In this document: positions 42,848 through 52,066 of the stretch, in pieces
Numbering within the stretch: the stretch's first letter is position 1
Layout: every line of letters begins with the position of its first letter
Assembly: GCF_001701025.1 (NCBI RefSeq)
Contig: NZ_CP016793.1
Coordinates: forward strand, 3,286,001-3,350,000
Direction: 5' to 3'
Length of the DNA: 64,000 bases
Source: Lentzea guizhouensis
GTDB taxonomy: Bacteria > Actinomycetota > Actinomycetes > Mycobacteriales > Pseudonocardiaceae
Notes under the pieces: model-generated
Databases searched by the model: none
Told to the model about the DNA's origin: nothing
The model's input: the letters and a program-made list of their open reading frames with translations, nothing else
Translations under genes and position numbers: made by a program

Positions 42848-43582
42848 TCACGGCCTGCGCAAACCGTCCAACAGCGCCCGGTCGCCGGACACGATCGCGT
42901 GACTCGGGCGGCCCCACACGGCGCGGTAGATCGCATCGGCCGTGCCGGCCACGGTGGCGTCCTCGTCGATGGCGGCGTCCTGGGGCGGGCCTACGACCAC
43001 GGGCTCGCCGGGCGTCAGCCGGACCTCCCAGGTGCGGCCCGCGTCGGCCGCGTGGAAGAGGATCGTGCCCTCGACGTCGACCGCCGCCCGCCGGACCGCA
43101 CGCGGCATGCAGCTGGCGAAGTACTCGTCGACGCCGTCCGCCGCGAACTCGGGCGACCACAGCAGCGACGGCACGTCACCGCGGGCGTGCAGCGCGTCGA
43201 GGTGGTGGATCGAGGTCTCGTGCGCCTGGCGCCGGGCCCAGAACGACGCCACCTTGTCGTCGTTGAACGTCCACACCGGAGTGTCCGGGTCGGTCGTGCG
43301 CAGGCGGTCGAGCAACAGCGCGAGCTTCTCGTCCCACCACCCCAGCAGCTCGTCCCACTTGGCGGGACCACCGGACTCCGGCATCTCGTCGGGGCGCACC
43401 GGTCGCGACGACGGCGGGGTCACCAGCGCCTCCGCGGCCCACGCGTGGACGCTCGACTGGTGCCAGACCAGGTCGTGCACCGTCCACTTCGGACAGGTCG
43501 GCACCGGTGCCTCGGGTCCGGCCGCAACGGCGGCGGCACGCAACCCGGCGGCCTGCTTCTCGATCTCCGCGACGTAGTCCAC
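42848..43582 (-). CDS. Mycothiol-dependent maleylpyruvate isomerase family protein
   Basis: A protein of 244 residues. The N-terminal DinB-like bundle has the metal-site pattern WTVHDLVWHQSSVHAWAAEA and HETSIHHLDALH, and the C-terminal part is the MDMPI_C-type domain (AAVDVEGTILFHAADAGRTW). The family uses mycothiol, consistent with mshA later in the window. The exact reaction is unknown; most members are not maleylpyruvate isomerases. It lies just downstream of purU's start in the same direction. Confidence 0.85.
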   Translation of the reverse strand: MDYVAEIEKQAAGLRAAAVAAGPEAPVPTCPKWTVHDLVWHQSSVHAWAAEALVTPPSSRPVRPDEMPESGGPAKWDELLGWWDEKLALLLDRLRTTDPDTPVWTFNDDKVASFWARRQAHETSIHHLDALHARGDVPSLLWSPEFAADGVDEYFASCMPRAVRRAAVDVEGTILFHAADAGRTWEVRLTPGEPVVVGPPQDAAIDEDATVAGTADAIYRAVWGRPSHAIVSGDRALLDGLRRP

Positions 43583-43591
43583 CTGACCACA

Positions 43592-44383
43592 CTAGGGCGC
43601 CACGGCGGCCCATTCGAGCGAGATTTCACCGAGCCGCCACCGCTTCCGGTCGTCCACCACCGGCCACCCGCGCTCGGCCAGCAGCCGGGCCGCCTCGACC
43701 CAGCGCGCCCGTGGCCCGAAGGGGGCGAACGGCGCCGCGGTGGCCCAGCAGGCGTCCAGCTCGGCCAGCAGCGCGTGCACGCGTTCACCCGGCACGTTCT
43801 TGTGGATCAACGCCTTGGGCAGCCGCTCGGCCACGTCCGACGGCACCTCGATGCCGGACGGCTTGAGCGCCAGTGTGAACGTCTGCGGCCCGTCAGCGGT
43901 CAGCGTCACCCACGTGCAGCGGCGGCCGATCTCGTCACACGTGCCCTCGACCACGATCCCGCCGGGCGCCATCCGGGACAGCATCGTGTCCCACGCTTCG
44001 AACGACTGCTCCTCGGTGTACTGGCGCAGCACGTTGAACGCCCGCAGCAACACCGGCCGCGCGCCCGCGAGCTCGAAGCCGCCGCGCCGGAAGTCGAGCG
44101 ACGGCGGGTCGGCGACGGCCTTGCCCGCGTCCACCCGGTCCTGGTCGATCTCCAGCCCGAGCACGCGCACGTCCGGCCGCACCACTCGCAGCCGTGCGGC
44201 CATCTCGACGGTCGTGACGGGGGTGGAGCCGTAGCCGAGGTCGACCACCAGCGGGTCGGCGGCGGCGCGCAGGAACTCCGGACGTGCGGTCATCCACCGG
44301 TCGACCGGCGCAGGCGTTCGGTTGGTCGTCCGCGGTGGCAGGCCGAGCCCGGGCCCGGCGGCTAGCCGCGGTTTGCGAGCCAT
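43592..44383 (-). CDS. Class I SAM-dependent methyltransferase-like protein
   Basis: A protein of 263 residues. The SAM loop is LVVDLGYGSTPVTTVEMAAR, followed by VLGLEIDQDRVDAG and a motif region RMAPGGIVVEGTCDEIGRRC. Substrate unknown. The start at 44383 lies inside the 3' end of a DUF2505 gene copy (22-base overlap), so coupling with that gene was probably the ancestral state. The first codons of this gene are duplicated again at 44888. Confidence 0.78.
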   Translation of the reverse strand: MARKPRLAAGPGLGLPPRTTNRTPAPVDRWMTARPEFLRAAADPLVVDLGYGSTPVTTVEMAARLRVVRPDVRVLGLEIDQDRVDAGKAVADPPSLDFRRGGFELAGARPVLLRAFNVLRQYTEEQSFEAWDTMLSRMAPGGIVVEGTCDEIGRRCTWVTLTADGPQTFTLALKPSGIEVPSDVAERLPKALIHKNVPGERVHALLAELDACWATAAPFAPFGPRARWVEAARLLAERGWPVVDDRKRWRLGEISLEWAAVAP

Positions 44384-44834
44384 CGCGAGGTGAACTCGCT
44401 CTCCTTGTCGATCAGCACGGCGACCTGCTCGGCGATCATCTTCTCCAGCTTGCCGCCCATCAGCGGGATGCTGACCTTGACCTCCCCCGTCAGGGTGAGC
44501 TTGGAGCCGGACCCGTTGTCCGTGATGGTGAACGCGCCGTCGAGCCTTCCGGCAGCTGCCGATGGTTCGGGCGCGCCGCCCAGTTCTCCATCCGCTGGAT
44601 GACCAGGTCGCCGCCCAGTGCGGCCTTCGCCACCGACGGCAGGTGCTCCGCGGGCACACCCTGCTTGAGCTGGTAGGCCGTCTTGCCGTCGACCGAGGTG
44701 AACGAGATCAGCTCGGCGTTCGTGCCACCGATGGCGGCCAGCCGGTCGCGCAGGTAGGTCTCGTCGACCAACGCGCCGAAGACCTTCTCCGCCGAGTGGG
44801 GTGAGGTGGTGTGGTGCTCGATGCGGCGTGCCAT
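44362..44834 (-). pseudogene. DUF2505 (SRPBCC-like) gene, downstream tandem copy, broken by 16-base loss
   Basis: Reads MARRIEHHTTSPHSAEKVFG, ALVDETYLRDRLAAIGG, SFTSVDGKTAYQLKQG and on to VIQRMENWAA, then loses frame. Compared with the other copy, 16 bases are missing around 44550-44570 (the part encoding AGTVEVTIGSVPGR). The natural C-terminus GGKLEKMIAEQVAVLIDKES to WLANRG and stop at 44362 follow in another frame. An intact gene would be 489 bases (162 residues). Confidence 0.82.
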
Positions 44835-44866
44835 GTCGCGGAGCCGAGCGCGGGCCCGGCCGGCCG

Positions 44867-45345
44867 CTAGCCGCGGTTTGCGAGCCATCGCGAGGTGAAC
44901 TCGCTCTCCTTGTCGATCAGCACGGCGACCTGCTCGGCGATCATCTTCTCCAGCTTGCCGCCCATCAGCGGGATGCTGACCTTGACCTCCCCCGTCAGGG
45001 TGAGCTTGGAGCCGGACCCGTTGTCCGTGATGGTGAACGCGCCGTCGAGCCTTCCGGGCACGCTGCCGATGGTCACCTCGACCGTGCCGGCGCCGGCCGC
45101 CCAGTTCTCCATCCGCTGGATGACCAGGTCGCCGCCCAGTGCGGCCTTCGCCACCGACGGCAGGTGCTCCGCGGGCACACCCTGCTTGAGCTGGTAGGCC
45201 GTCTTGCCGTCGACGAGATCAGCTCGGCGTTCGTGCCACCGATGGCGGCCAGCCGGTCGCGCAGGTAGGTCTCGTCGACCAACGCGCCGAAGACCTTCTC
45301 CGCCGAGTGGGGTGAGGTGGTGTGGTGCTCGATGCGGCGTGCCAT
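44867..45345 (-). pseudogene. DUF2505 (SRPBCC-like) gene, upstream tandem copy, broken by 10-base loss
   Basis: Starts MARRIEHHTTSPHSAEKVFG at 45345 and reads to GGTNAELIS, where ten bases (encoding part of FTSVD) are missing near 45212; frame is lost. The remainder, from PAEHLPSVAKAALGG through VTIGSVPGRLDGAFTITDNG to WLANRG, is intact in another frame. The deletion lies between short CGAG repeats, suggesting slippage. Restoring it gives 489 bases. Neither copy alone encodes a full protein, which would be an SRPBCC lipid-binding-fold protein of unknown role. Confidence 0.82.
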
Positions 45346-45370
45346 GTCGCGGAGGCTACCGTTGACGTCT

Positions 45371-46444
45371 GTGACCACCACGCAGTCCGTGCCTCTGGCC
45401 GAGCGCACCACGCTCCGACTCGGTGGACCGGCCGCGCGGTTCGTCCACGCCACGACCGCAGCCGAGCTGGTCGACGCCGTGCGGACAGCCGACGCCGCCG
45501 CCGACGAGAAGGTCCTCGTGCTCGGTGGCGGGTCCAACCTCGTGATCTCCGACAGCGGCTTCGACGGCACCGTCGTGCAGGTCGGCACCAAGGGCTTCCG
45601 GCTCGACCCGCTGGGCGGCGGCATCGTCCAGTTCACCGTCGAGGCCGGCGAGGAGTGGGACGCGGTCGTCGCCGAGGCGGTCGCGCAGGGCCTCGGCGGC
45701 CTGGAGTGCCTGTCCGGCATCCCCGGCTCCAACGGCGCCACGCCCGTGCAGAACGTCGGCGCGTACGGCGTCGAGATCTCCCAGGTGTTGCAGTCGGTGG
45801 ACCTGCTGGACCGGCGCAGCGGCAAGGTGCACCAGGTGCCCGCCGCCAAGCTCGGCCTCGCGTACCGCACCAGCACGCTGAAGAACACCGACCGCGCCGT
45901 CGTGCTGCGGACCCGGTTCTCGCTGACCGCCGGCGGCATGTCCGCACCGGTCCGCTACGCCGAGCTGGCGCGTGTCCTCGGTGTGGCGCAAGGTGATCGC
46001 GTGCCCGCCGACGAGGCCCGCAAGGCCGTGCTGGAGCTGCGCCGCGGCAAGGGCATGGTGCTCGACCCCGCCGACCACGACACGTGGAGCGCCGGCTCGT
46101 TCTTCACCAACCCGATCATCGACGACTCGACGTTCAACGGCGTGCTGATCCGCATCGCCGAACGCCTCGGCACCGACGTCGACGTGCCGACCTACCCGGC
46201 GGGCCAGGGCTTCAGGAAGCTCTCCGCCGCGTGGCTGATCGAACGCGCCGGGTTCCGCAAGGGCCACCAGGGTCCCGGCGGCCGGGTGGCGTTGTCGAGC
46301 AAGCACACGCTGGCGCTGACCAACCGCGGCGACGCCTCGACCGAGGACCTGCTCGACCTGGCGCGCGAGGTGCGTGACGGGGTCCGTTCGGCGTTCGGCG
46401 TCGAGCTGCACCCGGAGCCGGTGTTCGTCGGCGTTTCCCTGTAA
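45371..46444 (+). CDS. murB: UDP-N-acetylenolpyruvoylglucosamine reductase
   Basis: A protein of 357 residues from GTG 45371. The FAD domain has TLRLGGPAARFVHAT, VLVLGGGSNLVISD and GLECLSGIPGSNGATPVQNV; the C-terminal domain has GKGMVLDPADHDTWSAGSFF (with the catalytic Ser) and WLIERAGF, then ends VELHPEPVFVG with the catalytic Glu. It reduces the enolpyruvyl group to make UDP-MurNAc. The longer C-terminus is normal for actinobacteria. Start follows the usual LAERTTLRLGG context. Confidence 0.96.
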   Translation: MTTTQSVPLAERTTLRLGGPAARFVHATTAAELVDAVRTADAAADEKVLVLGGGSNLVISDSGFDGTVVQVGTKGFRLDPLGGGIVQFTVEAGEEWDAVVAEAVAQGLGGLECLSGIPGSNGATPVQNVGAYGVEISQVLQSVDLLDRRSGKVHQVPAAKLGLAYRTSTLKNTDRAVVLRTRFSLTAGGMSAPVRYAELARVLGVAQGDRVPADEARKAVLELRRGKGMVLDPADHDTWSAGSFFTNPIIDDSTFNGVLIRIAERLGTDVDVPTYPAGQGFRKLSAAWLIERAGFRKGHQGPGGRVALSSKHTLALTNRGDASTEDLLDLAREVRDGVRSAFGVELHPEPVFVGVSL

Positions 46445-46534
46445 CTCCCCAGCTCCACCGCCGTCCGGGTGACTCCCTGTGACGAACGGCTACTTCCCGT
46501 GTTTCATTGAGGTAGCAGTGGAACGGAGGTTGCC

Positions 46535-47551
46535 ATGAGCTACCTCGACGAGCACGCGCGAGCGGTGATCCGGCCGGTCAAGCGGATGGTGGAGGACGAG
46601 TTCCTCGCCAGGCCCGGCGTCATCGGCGTCGACATCGGCGAGAAGTACACCGGCGGCAGGCCCACCGGCCGGGCCGCGATCGTGGTCTACGTGTGCGCCA
46701 AGGGACCCCACCACCCGCAGCAGATCCCGGCGGAGATCGGTGGCGTGCCGACGGACGTGGTCGCGGAGACGATCCTGCTGCACCGGGCGCGGCTGTCGCG
46801 GTCGTCCGAGGTCCTCGGCGAACCCGGTGCGGCGGAACGGCACGCGGTGCTGCGCGGTGGTCTGAGCATCGGCCCGGCGCGTTCGGTCCGGGTGGTGCCG
46901 CCGGAGGTGCCGGTCGCGGGCGAGTACGTGATCGTCGGCACGCTGGGCGCGTTCGTCGTGACGCGCACGGACCGCAAGGTGCTGGGGCTCACCACGTTCC
47001 ACGTCGGGTGCGTGGACGACTCGTGGTCGGTCGGCGACGAGTTCCTGCACCCGTCCAGAGTGGACGGTGGAGTGGCCGGCGCGGACCTGGTGGCCGTGCT
47101 CGACCGGGCCGCGCTCGCGGGCGCGGTGTCGGCGGCGGGGCTGCGGATGGGCGCCAGGCCGTTCCGCGCGGAGGTGCTCGACATCGGCGCGCTGACCGGC
47201 ACGGCGCCCGCGGTGGTGGGCTCGTCGGTCCGGAAACGAGGCCGCACAACGGGTCTGACCTACGGCGTGGTCACGTCCGTGGACGCGACGGTGCGGCTGG
47301 ACTTCGGTGGCGGCATCGGCGTGCGGACGTTGCGCGACCAGATCCGCGTCCACTCGGCGGAACGGTTCGGCGACCACGGCGACTCGGGCGCGGTGCTCGT
47401 CGACGCCGACAACCGGGTCGTCGGGCTCTACGTGGGCGGGACGGGGTCGACCGGTTTCGCGAACCCGGTCGACCCCGTCCTGCGCCTGCTCGACGTGGAG
47501 CTGCTCACTCCCGGTGTACCCGAGTCGCGGAGGCCTGAGCCCGCGGCTTGA
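46535..47551 (+). CDS. Trypsin-fold serine protease-like protein
   Basis: A protein of 338 residues without a signal peptide. The C-terminal half reads like an intracellular chymotrypsin fold: KVLGLTTFHVGCVDD (position of the catalytic His), KRGRTTGLTYGVVTSVDA, and the nucleophile motif FGDHGDSGAVLVD with RVVGLYVGGT. The N-terminal part (RPGVIGVDIGEKYTGGRPTG) is the kind seen in Nal1-like bacterial proteins. The GDSGA motif makes activity plausible, but the Asp is not assigned. A good AGGTTGCC-type spacing precedes the ATG. Its 3' end overlaps the opposing SDR gene by 47 bases. Confidence 0.7.
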   Translation: MSYLDEHARAVIRPVKRMVEDEFLARPGVIGVDIGEKYTGGRPTGRAAIVVYVCAKGPHHPQQIPAEIGGVPTDVVAETILLHRARLSRSSEVLGEPGAAERHAVLRGGLSIGPARSVRVVPPEVPVAGEYVIVGTLGAFVVTRTDRKVLGLTTFHVGCVDDSWSVGDEFLHPSRVDGGVAGADLVAVLDRAALAGAVSAAGLRMGARPFRAEVLDIGALTGTAPAVVGSSVRKRGRTTGLTYGVVTSVDATVRLDFGGGIGVRTLRDQIRVHSAERFGDHGDSGAVLVDADNRVVGLYVGGTGSTGFANPVDPVLRLLDVELLTPGVPESRRPEPAA

Positions 47552-48236
47552 GCACGATCTCGTCGATGTTCACGTGCGGGGGCCGGGTGACCGCGAACGC
47601 GATGACATCCGCCACGTCGTCCGCCGTCAGCGGCTCGAGCCCCTGGTACACCTTGGCCGCGCGCTCGGTGTCGCCGCCGAACCGGTTGGCGGAGAAGTCG
47701 GTCTCGACCATGCCGGGCAGGACCTCGGTGATCCGCACCGGCTGCCCGAGCAGCTCGCCGCGCAACGTCCGGTGCAACGCCGACTGCGCGTGCTTGGCGC
47801 TCGTGTACCCGGAGCCGTTGTCGTAAGCATCACGTGCTGCGACCGACGTCACGCTGACGATGTGCCCGTCGCCGGACGCGATGAGCTTCGGGACGAAGGC
47901 CTTGGTGACGTGGAGCGTGCCGAGCACGTTCGCCTCCCACATCCACCGCCACTCGTCCGGATCGCCCTCGGCGACGGTGCTGAGACCACGCGCGCCACCC
48001 GCGTTGTTCACGAGCACGTTCGCGTGGGGTACCCCGTCCGCGAAAGCGGCGACGGAGCCGGCGTCGGTGACGTCCAACTCGATGGCGGTCCCGTCGATTT
48101 CTTTCGCGATAACGTGGAGACGGTCCAGACGACGTGCGCCGAGCACGACGTGGAACCCCTCGGCGGCAAGCCGCCGCGCGGTCGCCTCGCCGATGCCCGC
48201 GCTCGCTCCGGTCACTACTGCGACAGGTCGATTCAC
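47505..48236 (-). CDS. Short-chain dehydrogenase/reductase (Rv0484c-like)
   Basis: A protein of 243 residues from GTG 48236. Classical SDR motifs are present: TGASAGIGEATAR (NADP-binding), LVNNAGGARG, VSVTSVAARDA and the catalytic YTSAK. It sits between murB and the transpeptidase as Rv0484c does in mycobacteria. Substrate unknown; likely NADP-dependent from the arginines after the Gly motif. Confidence 0.9.
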   Translation of the reverse strand: MNRPVAVVTGASAGIGEATARRLAAEGFHVVLGARRLDRLHVIAKEIDGTAIELDVTDAGSVAAFADGVPHANVLVNNAGGARGLSTVAEGDPDEWRWMWEANVLGTLHVTKAFVPKLIASGDGHIVSVTSVAARDAYDNGSGYTSAKHAQSALHRTLRGELLGQPVRITEVLPGMVETDFSANRFGGDTERAAKVYQGLEPLTADDVADVIAFAVTRPPHVNIDEIVLKPRAQASATRVHRE

Positions 48237-48327
48237 GACCGCGATCGTAGGCTCCCGGTGGGGTGTGACCGACATCACTCCCACCGGACGGTCGTGCTGG
48301 ACGTCCTGCTTTGTGGAGGTCAGAACC

Positions 48328-49467
48328 GTGAAGAGAACCGTTGGTGCGTTGCTCGCCGGCCTGATGCTGTTGTCCGCGTGCTCGAGCGTCGAACCAGGAT
48401 CCGCCAAGCCGGACAGTTCGCTCCCTTCCGTCAAGGTGACCGTGTCCCCCGCGGACGGCACCAAGGACGTCCAGGTCACGTCCCCGGTCCAGGTGACGGT
48501 GGTGGACGGCAAGATCGAGTCGGTCGCCCTGAAAGCGCCGGAGGGCAAAGAGGTCAAGGGCACCCTGACCGAGGACAAGACGGGCTGGACCAACGCCGAG
48601 CCACTCGGTTACGGCAAGACCTACAGCTACTCGGGCAAGGCCGTGGGCACCGACGGCAAGCCGGTGGACCTCAAGGGCTCGTTCACCACGGTGGCGCCGG
48701 GCTCGCAGACCCGCGCGACGCTGTGGCCCGGCGACAACATGACCGTCGGCGTCGCGGCGCCGATCATGGTCAAGTTCGAGGCGCCGGTGCAGGACAAGGC
48801 GACCGTCGAGAAGGCCCTGAAGGTCACGAACTCGGCTGGGGTGCAGGGCTCGTGGGCGTGGCTGAGCGCCCAGGAGGTCCACTACCGCCCGGAGAAGTAC
48901 TGGCCGGCGAACACCACGATCAAGGTCGAGGCGAAGCTCTACGGCGTCAACTACGGCGGCGGGGCGTTCGGGCGGGCCGACGTGACATCGGACTTCAAGA
49001 TCGGCCGCAACCAGGTCGTGAAGATCGACAATCCGACGCACCAGCTCGTGGTGTTGCGTGATGGTGCGCAGGTGGCGTCGTACGCGGCGTCGTTCGGCAA
49101 GGACGCGGATCCGGAGCTCACCACGCCCAACGGGACGTTCGTGGTGATGTCGAAGCACGAAACGTGGTCGTTCGACAACCCGCGGTACGGGTACACGAAC
49201 GTCGTCAAGAAGTGGGCCGTGCGGTTCTCGAACCACGGTGAGTTCATCCACGAGAACAACGACAACGCCGCGAACATCGGGAAGAACAACACCTCGCACG
49301 GGTGTGCGAACTTGTTGGAAGCCGATGCGAAGGCGTACTTCGACTCGGCGCTGGTGGGGGATCCGGTGGAGGTGACCGGGTCGATCACGACGCTGCCGGC
49401 GCAGTTCGACTGGTACGACTGGCAGATTCCTTGGGCGCAGTGGAAGGAGAAGTCGGCGGTCAAGTAG
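48328..49467 (+). CDS. L,D-transpeptidase lipoprotein (LprQ-like)
   Basis: A protein of 379 residues from a GTG with GGAGG 10 bases before. The signal ends in lipobox LLSAC. Two Ig-like domains precede the YkuD domain with SHGCANLLEADAKAY (Cys near 326) and the flap GTFVVMSKHETWSF. It forms 3-3 peptidoglycan cross-links at the cell surface. Its place near murB and mshA matches LprQ (Rv0483). It is a paralogue of the protein at 8957-10099, sharing the W-D-x-W-type C-terminus. Confidence 0.92.
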   Translation: MKRTVGALLAGLMLLSACSSVEPGSAKPDSSLPSVKVTVSPADGTKDVQVTSPVQVTVVDGKIESVALKAPEGKEVKGTLTEDKTGWTNAEPLGYGKTYSYSGKAVGTDGKPVDLKGSFTTVAPGSQTRATLWPGDNMTVGVAAPIMVKFEAPVQDKATVEKALKVTNSAGVQGSWAWLSAQEVHYRPEKYWPANTTIKVEAKLYGVNYGGGAFGRADVTSDFKIGRNQVVKIDNPTHQLVVLRDGAQVASYAASFGKDADPELTTPNGTFVVMSKHETWSFDNPRYGYTNVVKKWAVRFSNHGEFIHENNDNAANIGKNNTSHGCANLLEADAKAYFDSALVGDPVEVTGSITTLPAQFDWYDWQIPWAQWKEKSAVK

Positions 49468-49521
49468 CCGACTTCGCGCTCCGGCGGGAATGCGTCTCCC
49501 GACCAGGTCGTTTGTGCCTGT

Positions 49522-50286
49522 GTGCAACTGACACACGTGACGGCGGCCGGTGGGGGACGACTGGCCGTCCGTGAGGCAGGACCTGCTGACGCGCCGCCGG
49601 TGGTGTTGGTCCACGGGTGGGCGCAGACGGGTGCGGTCTGGGACCTGCCCGGCTACCGCACCTACGCCGTCGACCTGCGCGGCCACGGCGAGTCCGACGA
49701 CTTCGGCGACTACCGCGACAGCGCCCAGTGGGCTGCGGATGTGAAAGCCGTGCTGGACCACACGGGACCGGCCACGCTCGTCGGCTGGTCCTACGGCGGG
49801 CTCGTCATCACCGACTACCTGCGCGTTCACGGCACCGAGAACGTCACCGCGCTGGTGTTCGTGAGTGCCATCACCGAGATCGGCCGCGGTCGTCCTGGAG
49901 GCCAGACCGGGGCCGTGATGCGGGCCGCACTGCCAGACGCCATCACCGACGACGCCGCGATGGTCGCGTTCTGCCGGGCCATGGCGCCTGCGCTGCCAGA
50001 AGAGACGGTCGGCGAACTCACAGCCACCGCGGTCGCGACGAGTCATAAAGTGCGTGGGGAGCTGTTCCGCAGGGATGTGGGCAGCGCTGACGTGTTGAAG
50101 GCCGTCGACGTGCCAACCCTCGTGGTGCACGGAACTCAAGACGAGGTGGTGGCCCCTGCTGCCGCCGAGTACTCCGCCGCCCTGATCCCCGGAGCCGAGT
50201 TGAGCCTGTATCCCGACACCGCGCACGCGCCCTTCCTGGAGCGGCCCGCGCTGTTCTCGTCCGACTTGAAGCGGGTGGTCCGGTGA
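49522..50286 (+). CDS. Alpha/beta hydrolase coupled to mshA
   Basis: A protein of 254 residues from a GTG. Motifs: [15 protein letters not shown] (oxyanion hole), VDLRGHGES, nucleophile GWSYGGLV near residue 92, acid in [10 protein letters not shown] and His in DTAHAPFLE. It ends as GTGA over the mshA start, so it is co-expressed with mycothiol synthesis, though the reaction is unknown and need not be related. Confidence 0.88.
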   Translation: MQLTHVTAAGGGRLAVREAGPADAPPVVLVHGWAQTGAVWDLPGYRTYAVDLRGHGESDDFGDYRDSAQWAADVKAVLDHTGPATLVGWSYGGLVITDYLRVHGTENVTALVFVSAITEIGRGRPGGQTGAVMRAALPDAITDDAAMVAFCRAMAPALPEETVGELTATAVATSHKVRGELFRRDVGSADVLKAVDVPTLVVHGTQDEVVAPAAAEYSAALIPGAELSLYPDTAHAPFLERPALFSSDLKRVVR

Positions 50287-51530
50287 AGCGCGTTGCGGTG
50301 CTCAGCGTGCACACGTCGCCGTTGGAGCAGCCGGGGACGGGTGATGCGGGCGGGATGAACGTCTACATCGTGCAGACGGCCACTCGGATGGCTCAGCGGG
50401 GCGTGGAGGTGGAGATCTTCACGCGGGCGACGTCCAGTGAGCTGCCGCCCGTTGCGGAGCTGGCGCCGGGGGTGCGGGTGCGGCACGTTGCCGCCGGGCC
50501 GTTCGAGGGGCTGGGGAAAGAGGAGTTGCCGGGGCAGCTCTGCGCGTTCACGGCGGGGGTGTTGCGGGCCGAGGCGCGGCACGAGCCGGGGTACTACGAC
50601 GCCATTCACTCGCACTATTGGCTGTCCGGGCAGGTGGGGTGGCTGGCGCGGGAGCGGTGGGGGGTGCCGCTCGTGCACACGGCGCACACGTTGGCGAAGG
50701 TCAAGAACCTGGCGCTGGCCGAGGGGGACGCGCCGGAGCCGCGGATGCGGGTCATCGGGGAGGAGCAGGTGGTCGGCGAGTCGGACCGGCTCGTGGCGAA
50801 CACCGACATCGAGGCCGGTGAGCTGGTCAAGCTCTACGACGCGGAGCCGTCGAAGGTGGCCGTGGTGCCGCCGGGGGTGGACCTGGACCGGTTCACGCCG
50901 GGGGACCAGGGCAGGGCGCGGCAGCGGTTCGGGATTCCGCTGGACGCGGTGGTGCTGGCGTTCGTGGGGCGGATCCAGCCGTTGAAGGCGCCGGACGTGT
51001 TGTTGCGGGCGGCGGCGGAGATGCTGGTGCGCGATCCGGGGTTGCGGTCGCGGCTGGTCGTGCTGGTCGTCGGCGGGCCGTCGGGCAGTGGGCTGGAGCA
51101 GCCGAAGGCGCTGGAGGAGCTGGCCGGGCAGCTGGGGATCACGGACGTGGTGCGGTTCCTGCCGCCGCAGCCGGGGGCGGCGCTGGCGGAGGTCTACCGA
51201 GCTGCCGATCTGGTGGCGGTGCCGAGCCACAACGAGTCGTTCGGGCTGGTCGCGCTGGAGGCGCAGGCGTGTGGGACGCCGGTGGTCGCGGCGGCGGTCG
51301 GCGGGTTGCCGGTGGCGGTCAACGACGGGGTGTCCGGGGTGCTCGTGCACGGGCACGAGGCCGGGGCGTGGGCCGGCGCGCTCGGGGACGTGGCGTTGCC
51401 GCAGCGGGAGCACCTGGCGAGCAACGCGGTCGGGCATGCGCGACGCTTCTCGTGGGACCGCACGACTGATGCCCTGCTGGCGGGGTACCAGGAGGCGGCA
51501 GAAGTGTTCCGCCGGGAGGTTTTCGCGTGA
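50283..51530 (+). CDS. mshA: D-inositol-3-phosphate glycosyltransferase (mycothiol synthesis)
   Basis: A protein of 415 residues in the GT-B fold (GT4 family). Typical MshA features are [20 protein letters not shown] at the N-terminus, [58 protein letters not shown] and the E-x7-E-type motif [19 protein letters not shown]. It joins UDP-GlcNAc and inositol-3-phosphate, the first step of mycothiol synthesis. Overlaps both neighbours by four bases. Confidence 0.95.
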   Translation: MKRVAVLSVHTSPLEQPGTGDAGGMNVYIVQTATRMAQRGVEVEIFTRATSSELPPVAELAPGVRVRHVAAGPFEGLGKEELPGQLCAFTAGVLRAEARHEPGYYDAIHSHYWLSGQVGWLARERWGVPLVHTAHTLAKVKNLALAEGDAPEPRMRVIGEEQVVGESDRLVANTDIEAGELVKLYDAEPSKVAVVPPGVDLDRFTPGDQGRARQRFGIPLDAVVLAFVGRIQPLKAPDVLLRAAAEMLVRDPGLRSRLVVLVVGGPSGSGLEQPKALEELAGQLGITDVVRFLPPQPGAALAEVYRAADLVAVPSHNESFGLVALEAQACGTPVVAAAVGGLPVAVNDGVSGVLVHGHEAGAWAGALGDVALPQREHLASNAVGHARRFSWDRTTDALLAGYQEAAEVFRREVFA

Positions 51531-52006
51531 CCGTCGACGCCGTCATCAAGTCGTTCTTGGACGAGCGGGAGCTCGAGTACGACCGCCGCGAAGAGGGCAA
51601 GTTCTTCGTGACGCTGCCGGGCACCAAGAAGCTGCAGACCAACGTGTGGCTGGTCGAGACCGCGCACGCGCTGGTCGTCGAGGCGTTCGTGTGCCGGCGG
51701 CCGGACCAGTCGTTCGAGGACGTCTACCGGTTCCTGCTGCGGCGCAACGCCCGGCTCTACGGCGTGCACTACACGATCGACGCCGAGGGTGACATCTATC
51801 TGGTCGGCCGGGTCGGCAAGCACGCGGTGACCGCGGACGAGCTGGACCGGGTGCTCGGGCAGGTGCTGGAGGCCGCCGACGGCGACTTCAACCCGTTGCT
51901 GGAGATCGGGTTCGCCGACGCGATCCGGCGGGAGTGGGCGTGGCGGGTGTCACGCGGTGAGTCGCTCGCGAACCTGCAGGCCTTCCAACATCTCGTTTCG
52001 GAGTAG
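51527..52006 (+). CDS. YbjN-domain protein (Rv0487-like)
   Basis: A protein of 159 residues from a GTG overlapping the mshA stop. The YbjN fold is shown by [40 protein letters not shown] and [15 protein letters not shown]. It corresponds in position to Rv0487 next to mshA. YbjN proteins may modulate other proteins' stability; the role here is unknown. Confidence 0.9.
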   Translation: MTVDAVIKSFLDERELEYDRREEGKFFVTLPGTKKLQTNVWLVETAHALVVEAFVCRRPDQSFEDVYRFLLRRNARLYGVHYTIDAEGDIYLVGRVGKHAVTADELDRVLGQVLEAADGDFNPLLEIGFADAIRREWAWRVSRGESLANLQAFQHLVSE

Positions 52007-52066
52007 GCGCCGCCTCGTTTTGGTGTGGGCGGCAACTCCCGCGTCGGCTCGTTCCGTCCGACTGGC

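Larger units (their letters stand above)
44345..45345 (-). repeat. Tandem duplication of about 0.5 kb
   Basis: Two units, about 44345-44840 and 44842-45345, are nearly identical. Each covers one DUF2505 gene plus the first ten codons or so of the methyltransferase gene. Stop codons lie 505 bases apart and start codons 511 apart because the copies carry different deletions. Confidence 0.85.

Noticed and set aside
47830..50226. A 798-codon minus-strand frame opposite the transpeptidase and hydrolase genes
   Set aside because: His/Arg/Val-rich antisense reading; both plus-strand genes have clear catalytic motifs.
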